This document shows positions 18,497 to 26,634 of a stretch of DNA of 64,000 nt, in pieces; position 1 is the first letter of the stretch, and each line of letters opens with the position of its first letter. The notes beneath the pieces were generated by a model that had not been told where the DNA came from, made no database searches, and saw only the letters and a list, made by a program, of their open reading frames with translations. The translations under genes and the position numbers were made by a program. The stretch spans positions 5,459 through 69,458 of the forward strand of contig CAVDRM010000010.1 of the NCBI GenBank assembly GCA_963611355.1. Direction: 5' to 3'. Source of the stretch: CAVDRM01 sp963611355 (GTDB taxonomy: Bacteria > Bacillota > Clostridia > Christensenellales > Aristaeellaceae).

Positions 18497-18625
18497 GTGT
18501 TTGATTACATGATCGACGTATTTACCGATATCGTGGATTGCTTCCTCAATCTGGGGTTAGACAAACTGACTGCCGGGTTCATCAAAAAAAAGGAAGGCTC
18601 AGCCTTATCGAGCCGTGAACAGTGA
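18497..18625 (+). CDS. orphan 42-residue small protein
   Basis: A short gene with all the trimmings: a promoter at 18434-18462, AGGAGGAA eight bases before GTG 18497, and a hairpin terminator at 18651. The product begins MFDYMIDVFTDIVDCF (written with M for GTG) and ends with a KKKEG basic stretch. Residues 1-25 would form an amphipathic helix with hydrophobic and acidic faces, suggesting membrane-surface attachment. I do not recognise a family. It is too small for standard gene finders and may be a small membrane regulator or a type I toxin-like peptide; no antisense RNA is evident. Confidence 0.55.
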   Translation: MFDYMIDVFTDIVDCFLNLGLDKLTAGFIKKKEGSALSSREQ

Positions 18626-18650
18626 AAAGCAACAGAATACTGAAAATTAG

Positions 18651-18692
18651 GCTGTTGGCTTACGCCGTTTACGCGCAAAGCCAGCAGTTTTT
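18651..18692 (+). terminator. terminator of the 42-residue gene
   Basis: CTGTTGGCTT pairs with AAGCCAGCAG (one G-T pair) around a 16-base loop, followed directly by TTTTT. Confidence 0.65.
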
Positions 18693-18700
18693 GGGAAATA

Positions 18701-18730
18701 AATGAAAGACCGCCGCGGCGGTCTTTCATT
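18701..18730. terminator. 30-bp perfect palindrome, bidirectional terminator candidate
   Basis: The 30 bases are their own reverse complement: AATGAAAGACCGCC, a central GC, then the mirror arm ending TTTCATT. It lies between the rightward small gene and the leftward sulfatase gene, 69 bases beyond the sulfatase stop. The GC-rich core with A- and T-rich ends fits a two-way terminator. Confidence 0.6.
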
Positions 18731-18799
18731 TTGCGGATTTCATTCATCCATGAGGAACGTATACGATTGTCGGCGAACGGTCTCGTCGAGGCAATTTCG

Positions 18800-20146
18800 T
18801 TACGGTAAAATCATCGGTGCTTTTTCTCCCGCCTCCGTCATCTTTTGAATCAGCAGGGCGGCGAGGTCGTTGCGGACGTCAGCGTAGGCGAGGTCGCCGA
18901 CCAAATTCCGAAGCTGGCAGGGATCGTTTTGCATATCATAGAGGAAATCGTCCCGATAAACGTCGCTGTCCGCATATTCGCCGCCGTTTTTTCCGGGTGC
19001 ACAGACGCTGTACAAATAGCGCGGAGTACGGACGCAGCGCCCCACGCGGCTTTCGCTGATTTGGGCGAAAATGCAGTTGTCGCGTTCGGGGCTGTTTCCG
19101 CTGACGAGTGTCCCCAAATCCTCGCCTATCATATCGGCGGAGATGCCGGCGACGGATAAAAGGGTCTTCGGCAGACCGGCTGTGGAAACAAGCTCACTGA
19201 TTCGTTTGCCGCCCCTGAAGCCCGCACCGCGAATGACAAGCGGGACATGCAGGCTGGCGTCATGGCAGGAGCGCTTGTAATCATCCGCGCCGCATAAGTG
19301 CGCGTCCGAATTGCGCGTCTTAAAGTGCGAGCCGTGGTCGGAGGCGAACACGATGACGGTGTTTTCGTAAAGCCCCATGTCGCGCAGGCGGCCCGTCAAA
19401 CGGGCGAGATTGTCATCCAGGCTTCGGCAGCAGCCCAGATAATCGGGATATTCCGCCGCCGCGTTTCCGCCGAGCGCCGCCAAATCCGGCGGCAGGACAA
19501 AGTCCGCAAAACGCTCCTTGGAGCCGTTCGGCCCTTCGTAATGCCCGCTGTCGTTCTGGTGATGCGGCTCGATGTGCGAGACCGTCAGGAAAAACGGTTT
19601 TTTTCCATCGTACTGCGCCAAAAATTCCAGCGCAAAATCAGTGATGCAGTCCGCACGGTAGCCGGAAAAACTGTGCTTCCGCATATGTTCGTCAAAGACA
19701 TAGCCGCCATAGCCGTGGGAAGTAAATTCCAGTACGTCGGCGGCGCGCCAGAAGCCGCGATAGCCGCCGCGCCGCTCCTGAGGGATAGCGGTTACGGTGT
19801 AATCCTCCCTTGGCGGCTTGTCCGCATCTCCTGTGCTGGCCAAGTGCCATTTGCCGACATACGCCGTTTCATAGCCCGCTTCCTCAAAATAGTCCGCCAC
19901 GGTTTTGACGTTCTGCGGCAGGGCAATGTTGTTGCGGAAGCAGCCGAGCTTGGATGCCCATTGCCCCGTCTGAAACATGGCGCGGCACGGGCCGCAAACG
20001 GGCTGAGGGCTGTACGCCTGCTCAAAGCATACGCCGTCCGCAGCCATTTCATCCAGACAGGGCGTGACGGGCAGCGGCTGGCCCATGCAGCCGAGCGTAT
20101 CCGCCCGCTGCTGGTCGGTGAAATAAAACAGGATGTTCGGGCGCAT
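18800..20146 (-). CDS. sulfatase, cytoplasmic, Cys-type
   Basis: A 448-residue sulfatase of the alkaline-phosphatase superfamily, which removes sulfate from sugars or aryl esters. N-terminal NILFYFTDQQRADTLGCMGQ holds the calcium-binding aspartate region. The catalytic motif is C51-G-P-C-R55, so Cys51 is the residue turned into formylglycine. VIFASDHGSHF is the second metal block. No signal peptide is present, so it acts inside the cell. ATG 20146 fits the family start; AGGAGGG lies about 14 bases before it, rather far. The maturase gene is 33 bases upstream on the same strand, making this a self-sufficient anaerobic pair. Confidence 0.9.
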   Translation of the reverse strand: MRPNILFYFTDQQRADTLGCMGQPLPVTPCLDEMAADGVCFEQAYSPQPVCGPCRAMFQTGQWASKLGCFRNNIALPQNVKTVADYFEEAGYETAYVGKWHLASTGDADKPPREDYTVTAIPQERRGGYRGFWRAADVLEFTSHGYGGYVFDEHMRKHSFSGYRADCITDFALEFLAQYDGKKPFFLTVSHIEPHHQNDSGHYEGPNGSKERFADFVLPPDLAALGGNAAAEYPDYLGCCRSLDDNLARLTGRLRDMGLYENTVIVFASDHGSHFKTRNSDAHLCGADDYKRSCHDASLHVPLVIRGAGFRGGKRISELVSTAGLPKTLLSVAGISADMIGEDLGTLVSGNSPERDNCIFAQISESRVGRCVRTPRYLYSVCAPGKNGGEYADSDVYRDDFLYDMQNDPCQLRNLVGDLAYADVRNDLAALLIQKMTEAGEKAPMILP

Positions 20147-20179
20147 GGCTTGTTCATTTCCCTCCTGTAATAACACGAA

Positions 20180-21286
20180 TCATCGCGCCGTTCGGCGAAG
20201 CGCTGCAGCGATTTCGATGAGCGGCGGCAGGGCAAAATGCAGAAAATCGGCGTAACCGCAGTACTTTTCGTCTTGTATGTACATTTCCCTGCGCATTCGC
20301 GGACAGCCGCAGCCGCAAAGCGGCCGATAGGCGCAGCGCTCGCAAAGGCGCGGGGCGGGCAGGCTGAGCCGCCTGACAATCGGTGGAGAGGCAAGGAGCG
20401 TGTCGGGCGAATCGGTCAAAAGACTGCCGGAGCAAAAATCATCCGTGCAGAAAAAATCGCAGGGGTAGACGCTGCCGTCTGCTTCGACGACAAGCTGTGT
20501 CCTGCATTTTCCGTCCAAGCCGCAGGCGCTTGTCCGCCCCGTTACGATGAGGTCGATTAAATCATCAAAGAGCTTGACGCTGCGCGGCCTGCCTATGCGG
20601 ATATCCTCCGCCCAGAGCGCGAAAACGGCCTTGTAAAAGGCTGCGAAATGCGCGGGCGTCAGGGCATGCCGGGAGAGAACGGACGCATCCAAAAACCCTA
20701 AGCAGGGTGTAAACTGGACATACGGGATGTCCAAATCACGGATATTCCGCCAGACGGCACGCGGCCTTTCGGCGGCATCCCTTGTCAGGGTGCAAAGGAC
20801 ATTAAAGGGGATGGCGGAGCGGCGAAGAAGACGCATGGCCTGAACAACGCGGCTGTATGTGCCGTTTCCCGCCGCATCCCTCCGCGCATCATCATGCGCG
20901 GTACGGGGCAGGTCAAGAGAGAGCCCTATCAACAGGTTTGGACGCCTGAACAGGCCGCACCAGCGCTCGTTCAAAAGAAGGCCGTTTGTCTGCACGGCAT
21001 AGCTGACATAAAGCTCTTTTTCCCACGGAGCGGTCAATTCAAAAAAACGGCGGTAGAAATCAAGCCCTGCCAGCATCGGCTCGCCGCCCTGAAACAAAAA
21101 GGACACACTGTCCCCTTCGGATAAAAACGACCGAAGGCGCAGCAGGATTTTTTGCAGCTTCTCTTCCGACATGGGCGGCAGACAGGGCACGGCGCGTCTG
21201 CTGCTGACATCGGCATAAAAGCAGTAGGCGCATCGCATATTGCACGCGGAGGAGACGGGCTTCAGGAGGACGGAAACGGCCTTCAT
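20180..21286 (-). CDS. anaerobic sulfatase-maturating enzyme (radical SAM/SPASM)
   Basis: A 368-residue radical-SAM enzyme that oxidises the sulfatase's active-site cysteine to formylglycine without oxygen. The SAM cluster motif is C15-NMR-C19-AY-C22, and FLFQGGEPML follows the family's GGEP motif. The SPASM region near the end has CGLDGKCRT, VYPCDFFC and LCERCAYRPLCGCGCPRM, giving cysteines for two auxiliary 4Fe-4S clusters. The start overlaps the response-regulator stop by four bases. The direct neighbour encodes its likely substrate. Confidence 0.9.
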   Translation of the reverse strand: MKAVSVLLKPVSSACNMRCAYCFYADVSSRRAVPCLPPMSEEKLQKILLRLRSFLSEGDSVSFLFQGGEPMLAGLDFYRRFFELTAPWEKELYVSYAVQTNGLLLNERWCGLFRRPNLLIGLSLDLPRTAHDDARRDAAGNGTYSRVVQAMRLLRRSAIPFNVLCTLTRDAAERPRAVWRNIRDLDIPYVQFTPCLGFLDASVLSRHALTPAHFAAFYKAVFALWAEDIRIGRPRSVKLFDDLIDLIVTGRTSACGLDGKCRTQLVVEADGSVYPCDFFCTDDFCSGSLLTDSPDTLLASPPIVRRLSLPAPRLCERCAYRPLCGCGCPRMRREMYIQDEKYCGYADFLHFALPPLIEIAAALRRTAR

Positions 21287-22674
21287 GCTTCCTCATCCCC
21301 CGTATACTTGCCGGGGCTTGTGCCCGTGATGCGCTTGAATGTCCTTAAAAAATGAAAGTAATCATTAAAGCCGACGCAGTCGCATACCTCAGCAATGGAC
21401 ATGTCGGAGGTCGCCAGCAGTTTTTTGGCCTTTTCCACACGCAGCTCGGTCAAATAGCGCCGATAGGTCGTACCGGATTCGCGGCTGAACAGGCGGCTGA
21501 CATAGCTGGGGGTCATGTGCAGCACCTCGGCCAGCGCGTTCAGGGAAAGCGTATCGTCCGCATAATGCTGGTGGATATAGCGAATCAGGCGGAGAAAATT
21601 CGTGTTTTCGCTCTCAAAGCCGTTTTCGGACGGCGTTTCCGGCTCCTTCAGCAGGTGTATGAGGTCGTCCAGCATCTCCTGCACATTGCGGTACATGGAC
21701 ACAAGGTGGCTCAGGTCGTAAGCATAGCCGCTTTCGTCCTCTTCAAACGAAAAATCCAATCGATAATTATGAATCATGTTGCTGATGCGAAGCGCGCATC
21801 CGATGCTGATGTCGGGCAGATTGTCCTGCATTTTTCGAAGCATCTGCTCAAGCTGCGCGTTGTCCCGTGCGCCGATGCCGGCCTGCAGACGGGACAGCAC
21901 CTCGCGGTCATCCGCCCCGCAGCGGCAAACGGCGCGGCATTCACCGGTGATAAAACGGTGCATGGCCAAGGAAACGGCGGTGCGGAGGGCGGATGACAGG
22001 GAGGCGGCGCGGACAGCGTCGGTCAGAAAGCCCAAGCCGTTCAGATGATAGGCGGCAGCCATTCCGTCAGCCTGCTCCTGTGTCAATGCCTTGTCTAAAA
22101 AGAGACAGAGCTGACCCTTTTGAAGCCGCATCCGCGCCTTTTCGGAGGGAAGACGCGCCGAAGGATATGCCCCGTCCGTGACGGCGATGAAGAAGGCATC
22201 GGGGTTTAAGCCATAGCCAAGCAGGGCACGGACCAAAGCATCCGGATTTTCCTCGGCGATGGCGTTGGTCAGCAGCATTTCCTGATTCGGCAGCGCATCA
22301 CGCTCCAAGCGAAGAACGGCCTTTTTGAGGTAGGAGCATAGGTCTGCGGTATCGACGGGCTTGAGGCAATAGCCGATGATGCCGCATTGAAGCGCCTTCT
22401 GCGCATAGGCAAAGTCCGCATGGCCGCTGATGAGAATGCCCTGCGTGTTGGGCGCAAGCGCCGTCAGCTCTCTGAACAATTCCAAGCCGCTGCCGCCGGG
22501 CATTTTAATATCGGACACGACGATGTGAAAGGGCTGCCGCTCAAAAAGCGCCAGCGCTTCGCTCATGCTTTCCGCCTCGCCCGCCGCCTCCAAATTGAGC
22601 GATGCCCACGGGATGCTTTTTTTCAGTGAGGCAATGACATTCTTTTCATCATCAACGATTAAAACTCTGTACAT
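21283..22674 (-). CDS. YesN-type response regulator with AraC DNA-binding domain
   Basis: A 463-residue response regulator. The receiver domain runs from 1 to about 120 with phospho-acceptor D55 in VVSDIKMPG, acidic DDE at 8-10 and lysine in CLKPVD. The C-terminal 100 residues are an AraC-type double helix-turn-helix (LNALAEVLHMTPSYVSRLF and MSIAEVCDCVGFNDYFHF). The middle 250 residues are a linker domain. It overlaps the kinase stop by 16 bases. It most likely activates the divergent sugar-transporter operon and perhaps this one. GGAGG precedes the ATG. Confidence 0.92.
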   Translation of the reverse strand: MYRVLIVDDEKNVIASLKKSIPWASLNLEAAGEAESMSEALALFERQPFHIVVSDIKMPGGSGLELFRELTALAPNTQGILISGHADFAYAQKALQCGIIGYCLKPVDTADLCSYLKKAVLRLERDALPNQEMLLTNAIAEENPDALVRALLGYGLNPDAFFIAVTDGAYPSARLPSEKARMRLQKGQLCLFLDKALTQEQADGMAAAYHLNGLGFLTDAVRAASLSSALRTAVSLAMHRFITGECRAVCRCGADDREVLSRLQAGIGARDNAQLEQMLRKMQDNLPDISIGCALRISNMIHNYRLDFSFEEDESGYAYDLSHLVSMYRNVQEMLDDLIHLLKEPETPSENGFESENTNFLRLIRYIHQHYADDTLSLNALAEVLHMTPSYVSRLFSRESGTTYRRYLTELRVEKAKKLLATSDMSIAEVCDCVGFNDYFHFLRTFKRITGTSPGKYTGDEEA

Positions 22675-24449
22675 TCCTGCGCCTCCTTCGCCTCGGCCAC
22701 CGGTAGCAGCACCATCACCTTCGTGCCGCAGTGCAGGGCGCTGTCAATGGTCAGCCCGTATTTTTCACCGCAGGAAAGGCGGATGCGGCGATGAATGTTG
22801 AGAAGCCCTATTTGCCTGCTCTCGTCCGCGTCCGCGCTTTCAAGCTGCTGCCGTATGCCGTTCAGCCTTTCCTCGCTCATGCCCTCGCCGTCATCCTGCA
22901 CAATGACGCGCAAATCGTCCTCCGTGCGGGAGGCGCTGATATAGAGCGTGCCTCCCTGACAGTTCTCCAGACCGTGGCAGACGGCATTTTCTGCCAAGGG
23001 CTGCAGCAGCATCTTCGGTACCATGAGCCGCCGACAGTTTTCCGGAATGCTGACGATGGCTTCAAACCTGTTTTCAAACCGCATTTTCTGAATACGGAGA
23101 TAGGCATCGACAATCTCCATTTCCTTTGCCAAGGTCACGGTCACGGCGCCCTTGATGCTGTAGCGGGAGATTTTGCCGATGGCCGTTGCAATATCCGCAA
23201 TTTCCGGAATGCCGTGCCGGATGGCGATACCCTTGATGGATTCCAGCGTGTTGTAGAGAAAATGCGGGTTAATCTGGCTGCGAAGATGGGCGATTTCCGC
23301 CTTCTGCCGCTCGATGTCGGTATCATAGAGATTTTTCATCGTTGTGAAGAGCTGCTCCTCCAAGGACAAAATCTGCGTCAGCATCCCGCTGAACTCATCG
23401 CTCAGCTCCTTGATTTCGCGGCAGCCCTCCAAATGGAGAGGCTTTCGCATGGCCTTTCTGTCGCCGCAGCGAATGGTCTTGATGCGCGTGCTGAAGACGC
23501 GCAGCGGCATGACGACGCCGCGGAGCAGGAGAAAAAATGTCAGCAGCAGGAAGACCATGAACAGCGCGATGGCCAGAATGACATAGCGGAGCGCGCCGTC
23601 CAAGTCCGTGAGCAGCGCCCGCTTGTCGATTGCGCTGATAATGAAAAAATCGGACTGAGGGAGAAGCAGACAGACATAATCGTACCGCTCCGTTGAAAGC
23701 GTGAGCGGTGCGGCGGCGGAAACCTTGAATAATTCGGCGTTTGCGTGAATGTCGGCGGCAGCCGTCTGCGCGGCGGCCGCATCGCCCCACAGGGTATAGA
23801 AATCGTCATTCAGACCGATGCCTAAAAAATGCTGAGCTATCTGCGCGGTCTGATAAGAGGAAATCAGGCTGCTGGCGGCAAAATGCGAAAAATTAACAGA
23901 AAAGAGCAGGCAGCCGTTCGGCTCCTGCACACCGCTTGAAAAAAGATTGAAGCCGAAGACAAGATAGGGGGTCGGAGTCTCATTCTGCGTGAAAAGCCGC
24001 GCATCGATCATGCCGAGGCATTGGATGCCGCGCCGGTTGTTCATCCGCGCCCACAGGCCGGACAGCATGGAGGTGGAATAAATGGTGGAGCGGTAGGACT
24101 GCCGGCCAACGATGGAAATATCGGCTATGTCAAGGTTTGTGGCGGTGTAGTTGAAAAAGATGTCGGACAGACGGCGGACGAGGGTGATGGTGTTTTGGTC
24201 TAAGGGGCTGGACACGAATTCCTGCACATCCGCATTGGCGGACAGCAGCGCACTGATGTTGTTCACCCGCTGGTACAGGTCGTTCATGCTGTAGGAGTAG
24301 GTCAGGCTGCTGTTCATAGCATAGCCGTGGTTGGTCTTGCTCAGCAGATCGCATACGCTCTTGTAGGCGGCGAGGCTCAGCACGGTGAAGCAGACCGTCA
24401 GGAGAATAACCATGCCCATAAACTGCGTTCGAATGCTGTGCTTTTTCAT
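22659..24449 (-). CDS. YesM-type sensor histidine kinase
   Basis: A 596-residue membrane kinase. One helix at residues 10-32 and another near 285-310 enclose an extracellular sensor of about 250 residues. A HAMP domain follows, then the His_kinase motif SQINPHFLYNTLESIKG with the phosphorylated histidine, and an ATPase domain with N box PLAENAVCHGLE and G box QDDGEGM. This type senses extracellular glycans or a loaded solute-binding protein. ATG 24449 has GGGGAG at a good distance; GTG 24455 is too close to it. It leads the minus-strand operon kinase-regulator-maturase-sulfatase. Confidence 0.92.
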   Translation of the reverse strand: MKKHSIRTQFMGMVILLTVCFTVLSLAAYKSVCDLLSKTNHGYAMNSSLTYSYSMNDLYQRVNNISALLSANADVQEFVSSPLDQNTITLVRRLSDIFFNYTATNLDIADISIVGRQSYRSTIYSTSMLSGLWARMNNRRGIQCLGMIDARLFTQNETPTPYLVFGFNLFSSGVQEPNGCLLFSVNFSHFAASSLISSYQTAQIAQHFLGIGLNDDFYTLWGDAAAAQTAAADIHANAELFKVSAAAPLTLSTERYDYVCLLLPQSDFFIISAIDKRALLTDLDGALRYVILAIALFMVFLLLTFFLLLRGVVMPLRVFSTRIKTIRCGDRKAMRKPLHLEGCREIKELSDEFSGMLTQILSLEEQLFTTMKNLYDTDIERQKAEIAHLRSQINPHFLYNTLESIKGIAIRHGIPEIADIATAIGKISRYSIKGAVTVTLAKEMEIVDAYLRIQKMRFENRFEAIVSIPENCRRLMVPKMLLQPLAENAVCHGLENCQGGTLYISASRTEDDLRVIVQDDGEGMSEERLNGIRQQLESADADESRQIGLLNIHRRIRLSCGEKYGLTIDSALHCGTKVMVLLPVAEAKEAQECTEF

Positions 24450-24506
24450 CGACACTCCCCTTTTCTCGACATGAATTCGGGGAAAATATACAATATAAAC
24501 AAATAT

Positions 24507-24535
24507 ATTATAGCATATTTATTTACACTTGACCA
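24507..24535 (-). promoter_or_regulatory. promoter of the kinase-regulator-maturase-sulfatase operon
   Basis: On the minus strand TGGTCA (24535-24530) and TATAAT (24512-24507) are 17 bases apart, with TGC just before the -10 (extended -10). It lies 57 bases upstream of the kinase ATG. Confidence 0.6.
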
Positions 24536-24610
24536 TATGTATTTTTTTGACCTGTCCGCAAAAAGAGTCAATGCCTTTTGCCATAAAACATCAGCTTTGA
24601 CATATTGCAG

Positions 24611-24630
24611 GTAAAATACGGCTATTTTAC
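24611..24630. promoter_or_regulatory. 20-bp dyad operator overlapping the transporter -35
   Basis: GTAAAATA and TATTTTAC are perfect inverted arms around CGGC. The dyad's right arm covers the -35 region of the transporter promoter (24625-24653), the usual place for a repressor or activator site. Which regulator binds is not shown. Confidence 0.55.
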
Positions 24631-24653
24631 GGCATAAGCATTCATGCTATAAT
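24625..24653 (+). promoter_or_regulatory. promoter of the sugar transporter/GH35 operon
   Basis: An extended -10, TGCTATAAT (TATAAT at 24648-24653), stands 54 bases before the permease start. The -35 region TTTTAC, 17 bases upstream, is a poor match, which fits a promoter needing an activator such as the divergent YesN-type regulator. Confidence 0.6.
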
Positions 24654-24706
24654 GACGGTGATATTAAAAGAAGATCGGAATTTAAGGCGTACAAGGAGGC
24701 AGAGGC

Positions 24707-25651
24707 ATGGCACAGGCAATACCGTCCATAGCCAGGCGGAGCGGGACGTTAAGAAAAAGAATCGTGAACTGCCGTACCCTCTATCTGCTGATTTTGCCGC
24801 TGCTGGTTTGGTATGTCATGTTCTGTTATGTGCCGATGGCGGGCTTGTATCTGAGCTTTGAGAAGTTTTCTTACAAGGGTGGGCTCTGGGGCAGTCCGTG
24901 GGTCGGCCTTAAAAATTTTCAGGATATTTTTACGGACAAGGATTTTCTGCGGGCGTTGAAAAACACGGTCGTTTTCAGCCTCGGCAAGCTGGCCTTCCAT
25001 TTTCCGATTACCATCATTTTGGCTCTTGCGCTCAACGAGCTGCGCTTCCCCAAAGTTAAAAAGCTGTATCAGACGGTGTTCACCTTCCCGCACTTTATTT
25101 CATGGGTCGTGATGGCGGGCATCCTTAAAAACATGTTCGCCTCCAACGGCGTCATCAATCAGGTGCTGACGGTGCTGGGACAGGAAACGATTTCCCCTCT
25201 GCTCAGCAAAACGGGCTTCCGTCCCTTTATCTGGGTCTCAAACATTTGGAAGGAGGCCGGCTGGGATACCATCATCTATATGGCGGCGCTGGCCGGCATT
25301 GATCCCGGCCTGTATGAGGCGGCGGAGATAGACGGCGCAAACCGATGGCGCAAGATGTGGCATATCACCCTGCCGGGCATCCGCTCCACCATTCTCATCA
25401 TGCTGATTTTGGAAATCGGCCGCATCATGACGACCGGCGCGAGCTTTGACCAGGTGTTCAACCTCTATTCTTCCCCTGTCTACGATGTGGCGGACACCAT
25501 TGACACCTACATTTACCGCACCTCGTTCGGCGGGACAAAGAACTTCGGCTATACGACCGCCGTGGGGCTGAGCAAATCCGTCATCGGCGTGCTGATGATG
25601 CTGGGCGCAAACAAGCTGGTCACCGCCTGCGGTGAAGACGGACTTTTCTGA
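24707..25651 (+). CDS. sugar ABC transporter permease (LplB-type)
   Basis: A 314-residue permease with six main membrane helices. The ATPase-coupling EAA loop is EAAEIDGANRWRKMWHITLPGI near residue 205. The N-terminal AGLYLSFEKFSYKGG and WVGLKNFQDIF, and the ending with a short tail, match the LplB/YteP group for complex oligosaccharides. It pairs with the next permease, 13 bases later. No ATPase gene is in the operon, so it must use a shared MsmX-type ATPase. AAGGAGG precedes ATG 24707. Confidence 0.92.
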   Translation: MAQAIPSIARRSGTLRKRIVNCRTLYLLILPLLVWYVMFCYVPMAGLYLSFEKFSYKGGLWGSPWVGLKNFQDIFTDKDFLRALKNTVVFSLGKLAFHFPITIILALALNELRFPKVKKLYQTVFTFPHFISWVVMAGILKNMFASNGVINQVLTVLGQETISPLLSKTGFRPFIWVSNIWKEAGWDTIIYMAALAGIDPGLYEAAEIDGANRWRKMWHITLPGIRSTILIMLILEIGRIMTTGASFDQVFNLYSSPVYDVADTIDTYIYRTSFGGTKNFGYTTAVGLSKSVIGVLMMLGANKLVTACGEDGLF

Positions 25652-25664
25652 AAGGGGAGAGCCT

Positions 25665-26546
25665 ATGGCGGCGACACACAAAATACGGCGCGTGCGCGCA
25701 TTTGATGTTATTTTGATTAGCATTCTGGGGCTGCTTGCTCTGATTACGGTGTATCCGTTCTACAATGTTTTGATTCTTTCCTTCTCCAACATCGCCGCCC
25801 AGTCCAAGCATACGCCGTACCTCTGGTTTTGGGCGATTGACTGGGAAGGCTACAAGACCATTGTCAGCGACCAATACTTCTTCATTTCCCTGAACAACAC
25901 GCTGTTCGTCACCATCGTCGGCACGGCCATCAATATGCTGCTGTCCGTGAGCGGCGCGTATGTGCTGTCCAAGCAGCGTCTGCCGGGACGCAATTTTCTG
26001 CTGACATTTGTGGTCATCCCGATGCTCTTTTCCGGCGGCATGATTCCGACCTATCTGGTCATGAAGGACTACGGGCTGATAAACTCCATCTGGTCGATGA
26101 TTCTGCCGTGGGCGGTCAGTTCCTACTATGTCATCATCATGAAAAACTATTTCCGCTCCATTTCGCCCAGCCTGGAGGAGGCCGCCGTCATTGACGGGGC
26201 GGGGGATTTGCAGATACTCATCCGGATTATCCTGCCGATTTCCATGCCCTTTACCATGACCTTTCTGCTTTTCTACTCCGTGGAGCGCTGGAACGAATGG
26301 TGGAACGCCTATCTTTACATCAGCGAAAAGAGCCTCTATCCTTTGCAGATTTATCTGCGCGAGATACTGATTAACATGAACAACCAGCTTTCCCTGATGG
26401 CGCAGATAAACTCCGGCAAAAAAATCCCCGCGCAGTCGGTGCAGATGGCAACCATCATCATCACCGCTCTGCCGATTCTCTGCGTGTACCCCTTTGTTCA
26501 GAAATACTTCGTCAAGGGCGTTATGATCGGCTCAATCAAGGAATAA
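25665..26546 (+). CDS. sugar ABC transporter permease (YtcP-type)
   Basis: A 293-residue permease, second half of the channel. The coupling loop is EEAAVIDGAGDLQILIRIILPIS. The phrase YPFYNVLILSFSN near the start and FVQKYFVKGVMIGSIKE at the end are hallmarks of the YtcP/YesQ group. I start at ATG 25665 with GGGGAG just upstream, not at GTG 25632, which lies inside the previous gene. Confidence 0.92.
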   Translation: MAATHKIRRVRAFDVILISILGLLALITVYPFYNVLILSFSNIAAQSKHTPYLWFWAIDWEGYKTIVSDQYFFISLNNTLFVTIVGTAINMLLSVSGAYVLSKQRLPGRNFLLTFVVIPMLFSGGMIPTYLVMKDYGLINSIWSMILPWAVSSYYVIIMKNYFRSISPSLEEAAVIDGAGDLQILIRIILPISMPFTMTFLLFYSVERWNEWWNAYLYISEKSLYPLQIYLREILINMNNQLSLMAQINSGKKIPAQSVQMATIIITALPILCVYPFVQKYFVKGVMIGSIKE

Positions 26547-26634
26547 CCGGAGATTCTGGCCGCGCTTGCGGTAGAAATAAAACGGAGATGCGCAAAAAGC
26601 ATGTCTCCAAGGAAAAGAAAAAGGAGGACTCCCC

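Noticed and set aside
19298..20170. Plus-strand ORF (290 codons) opposite the sulfatase
   Set aside because: Shadow of the sulfatase; the sulfatase frame carries the catalytic motif.
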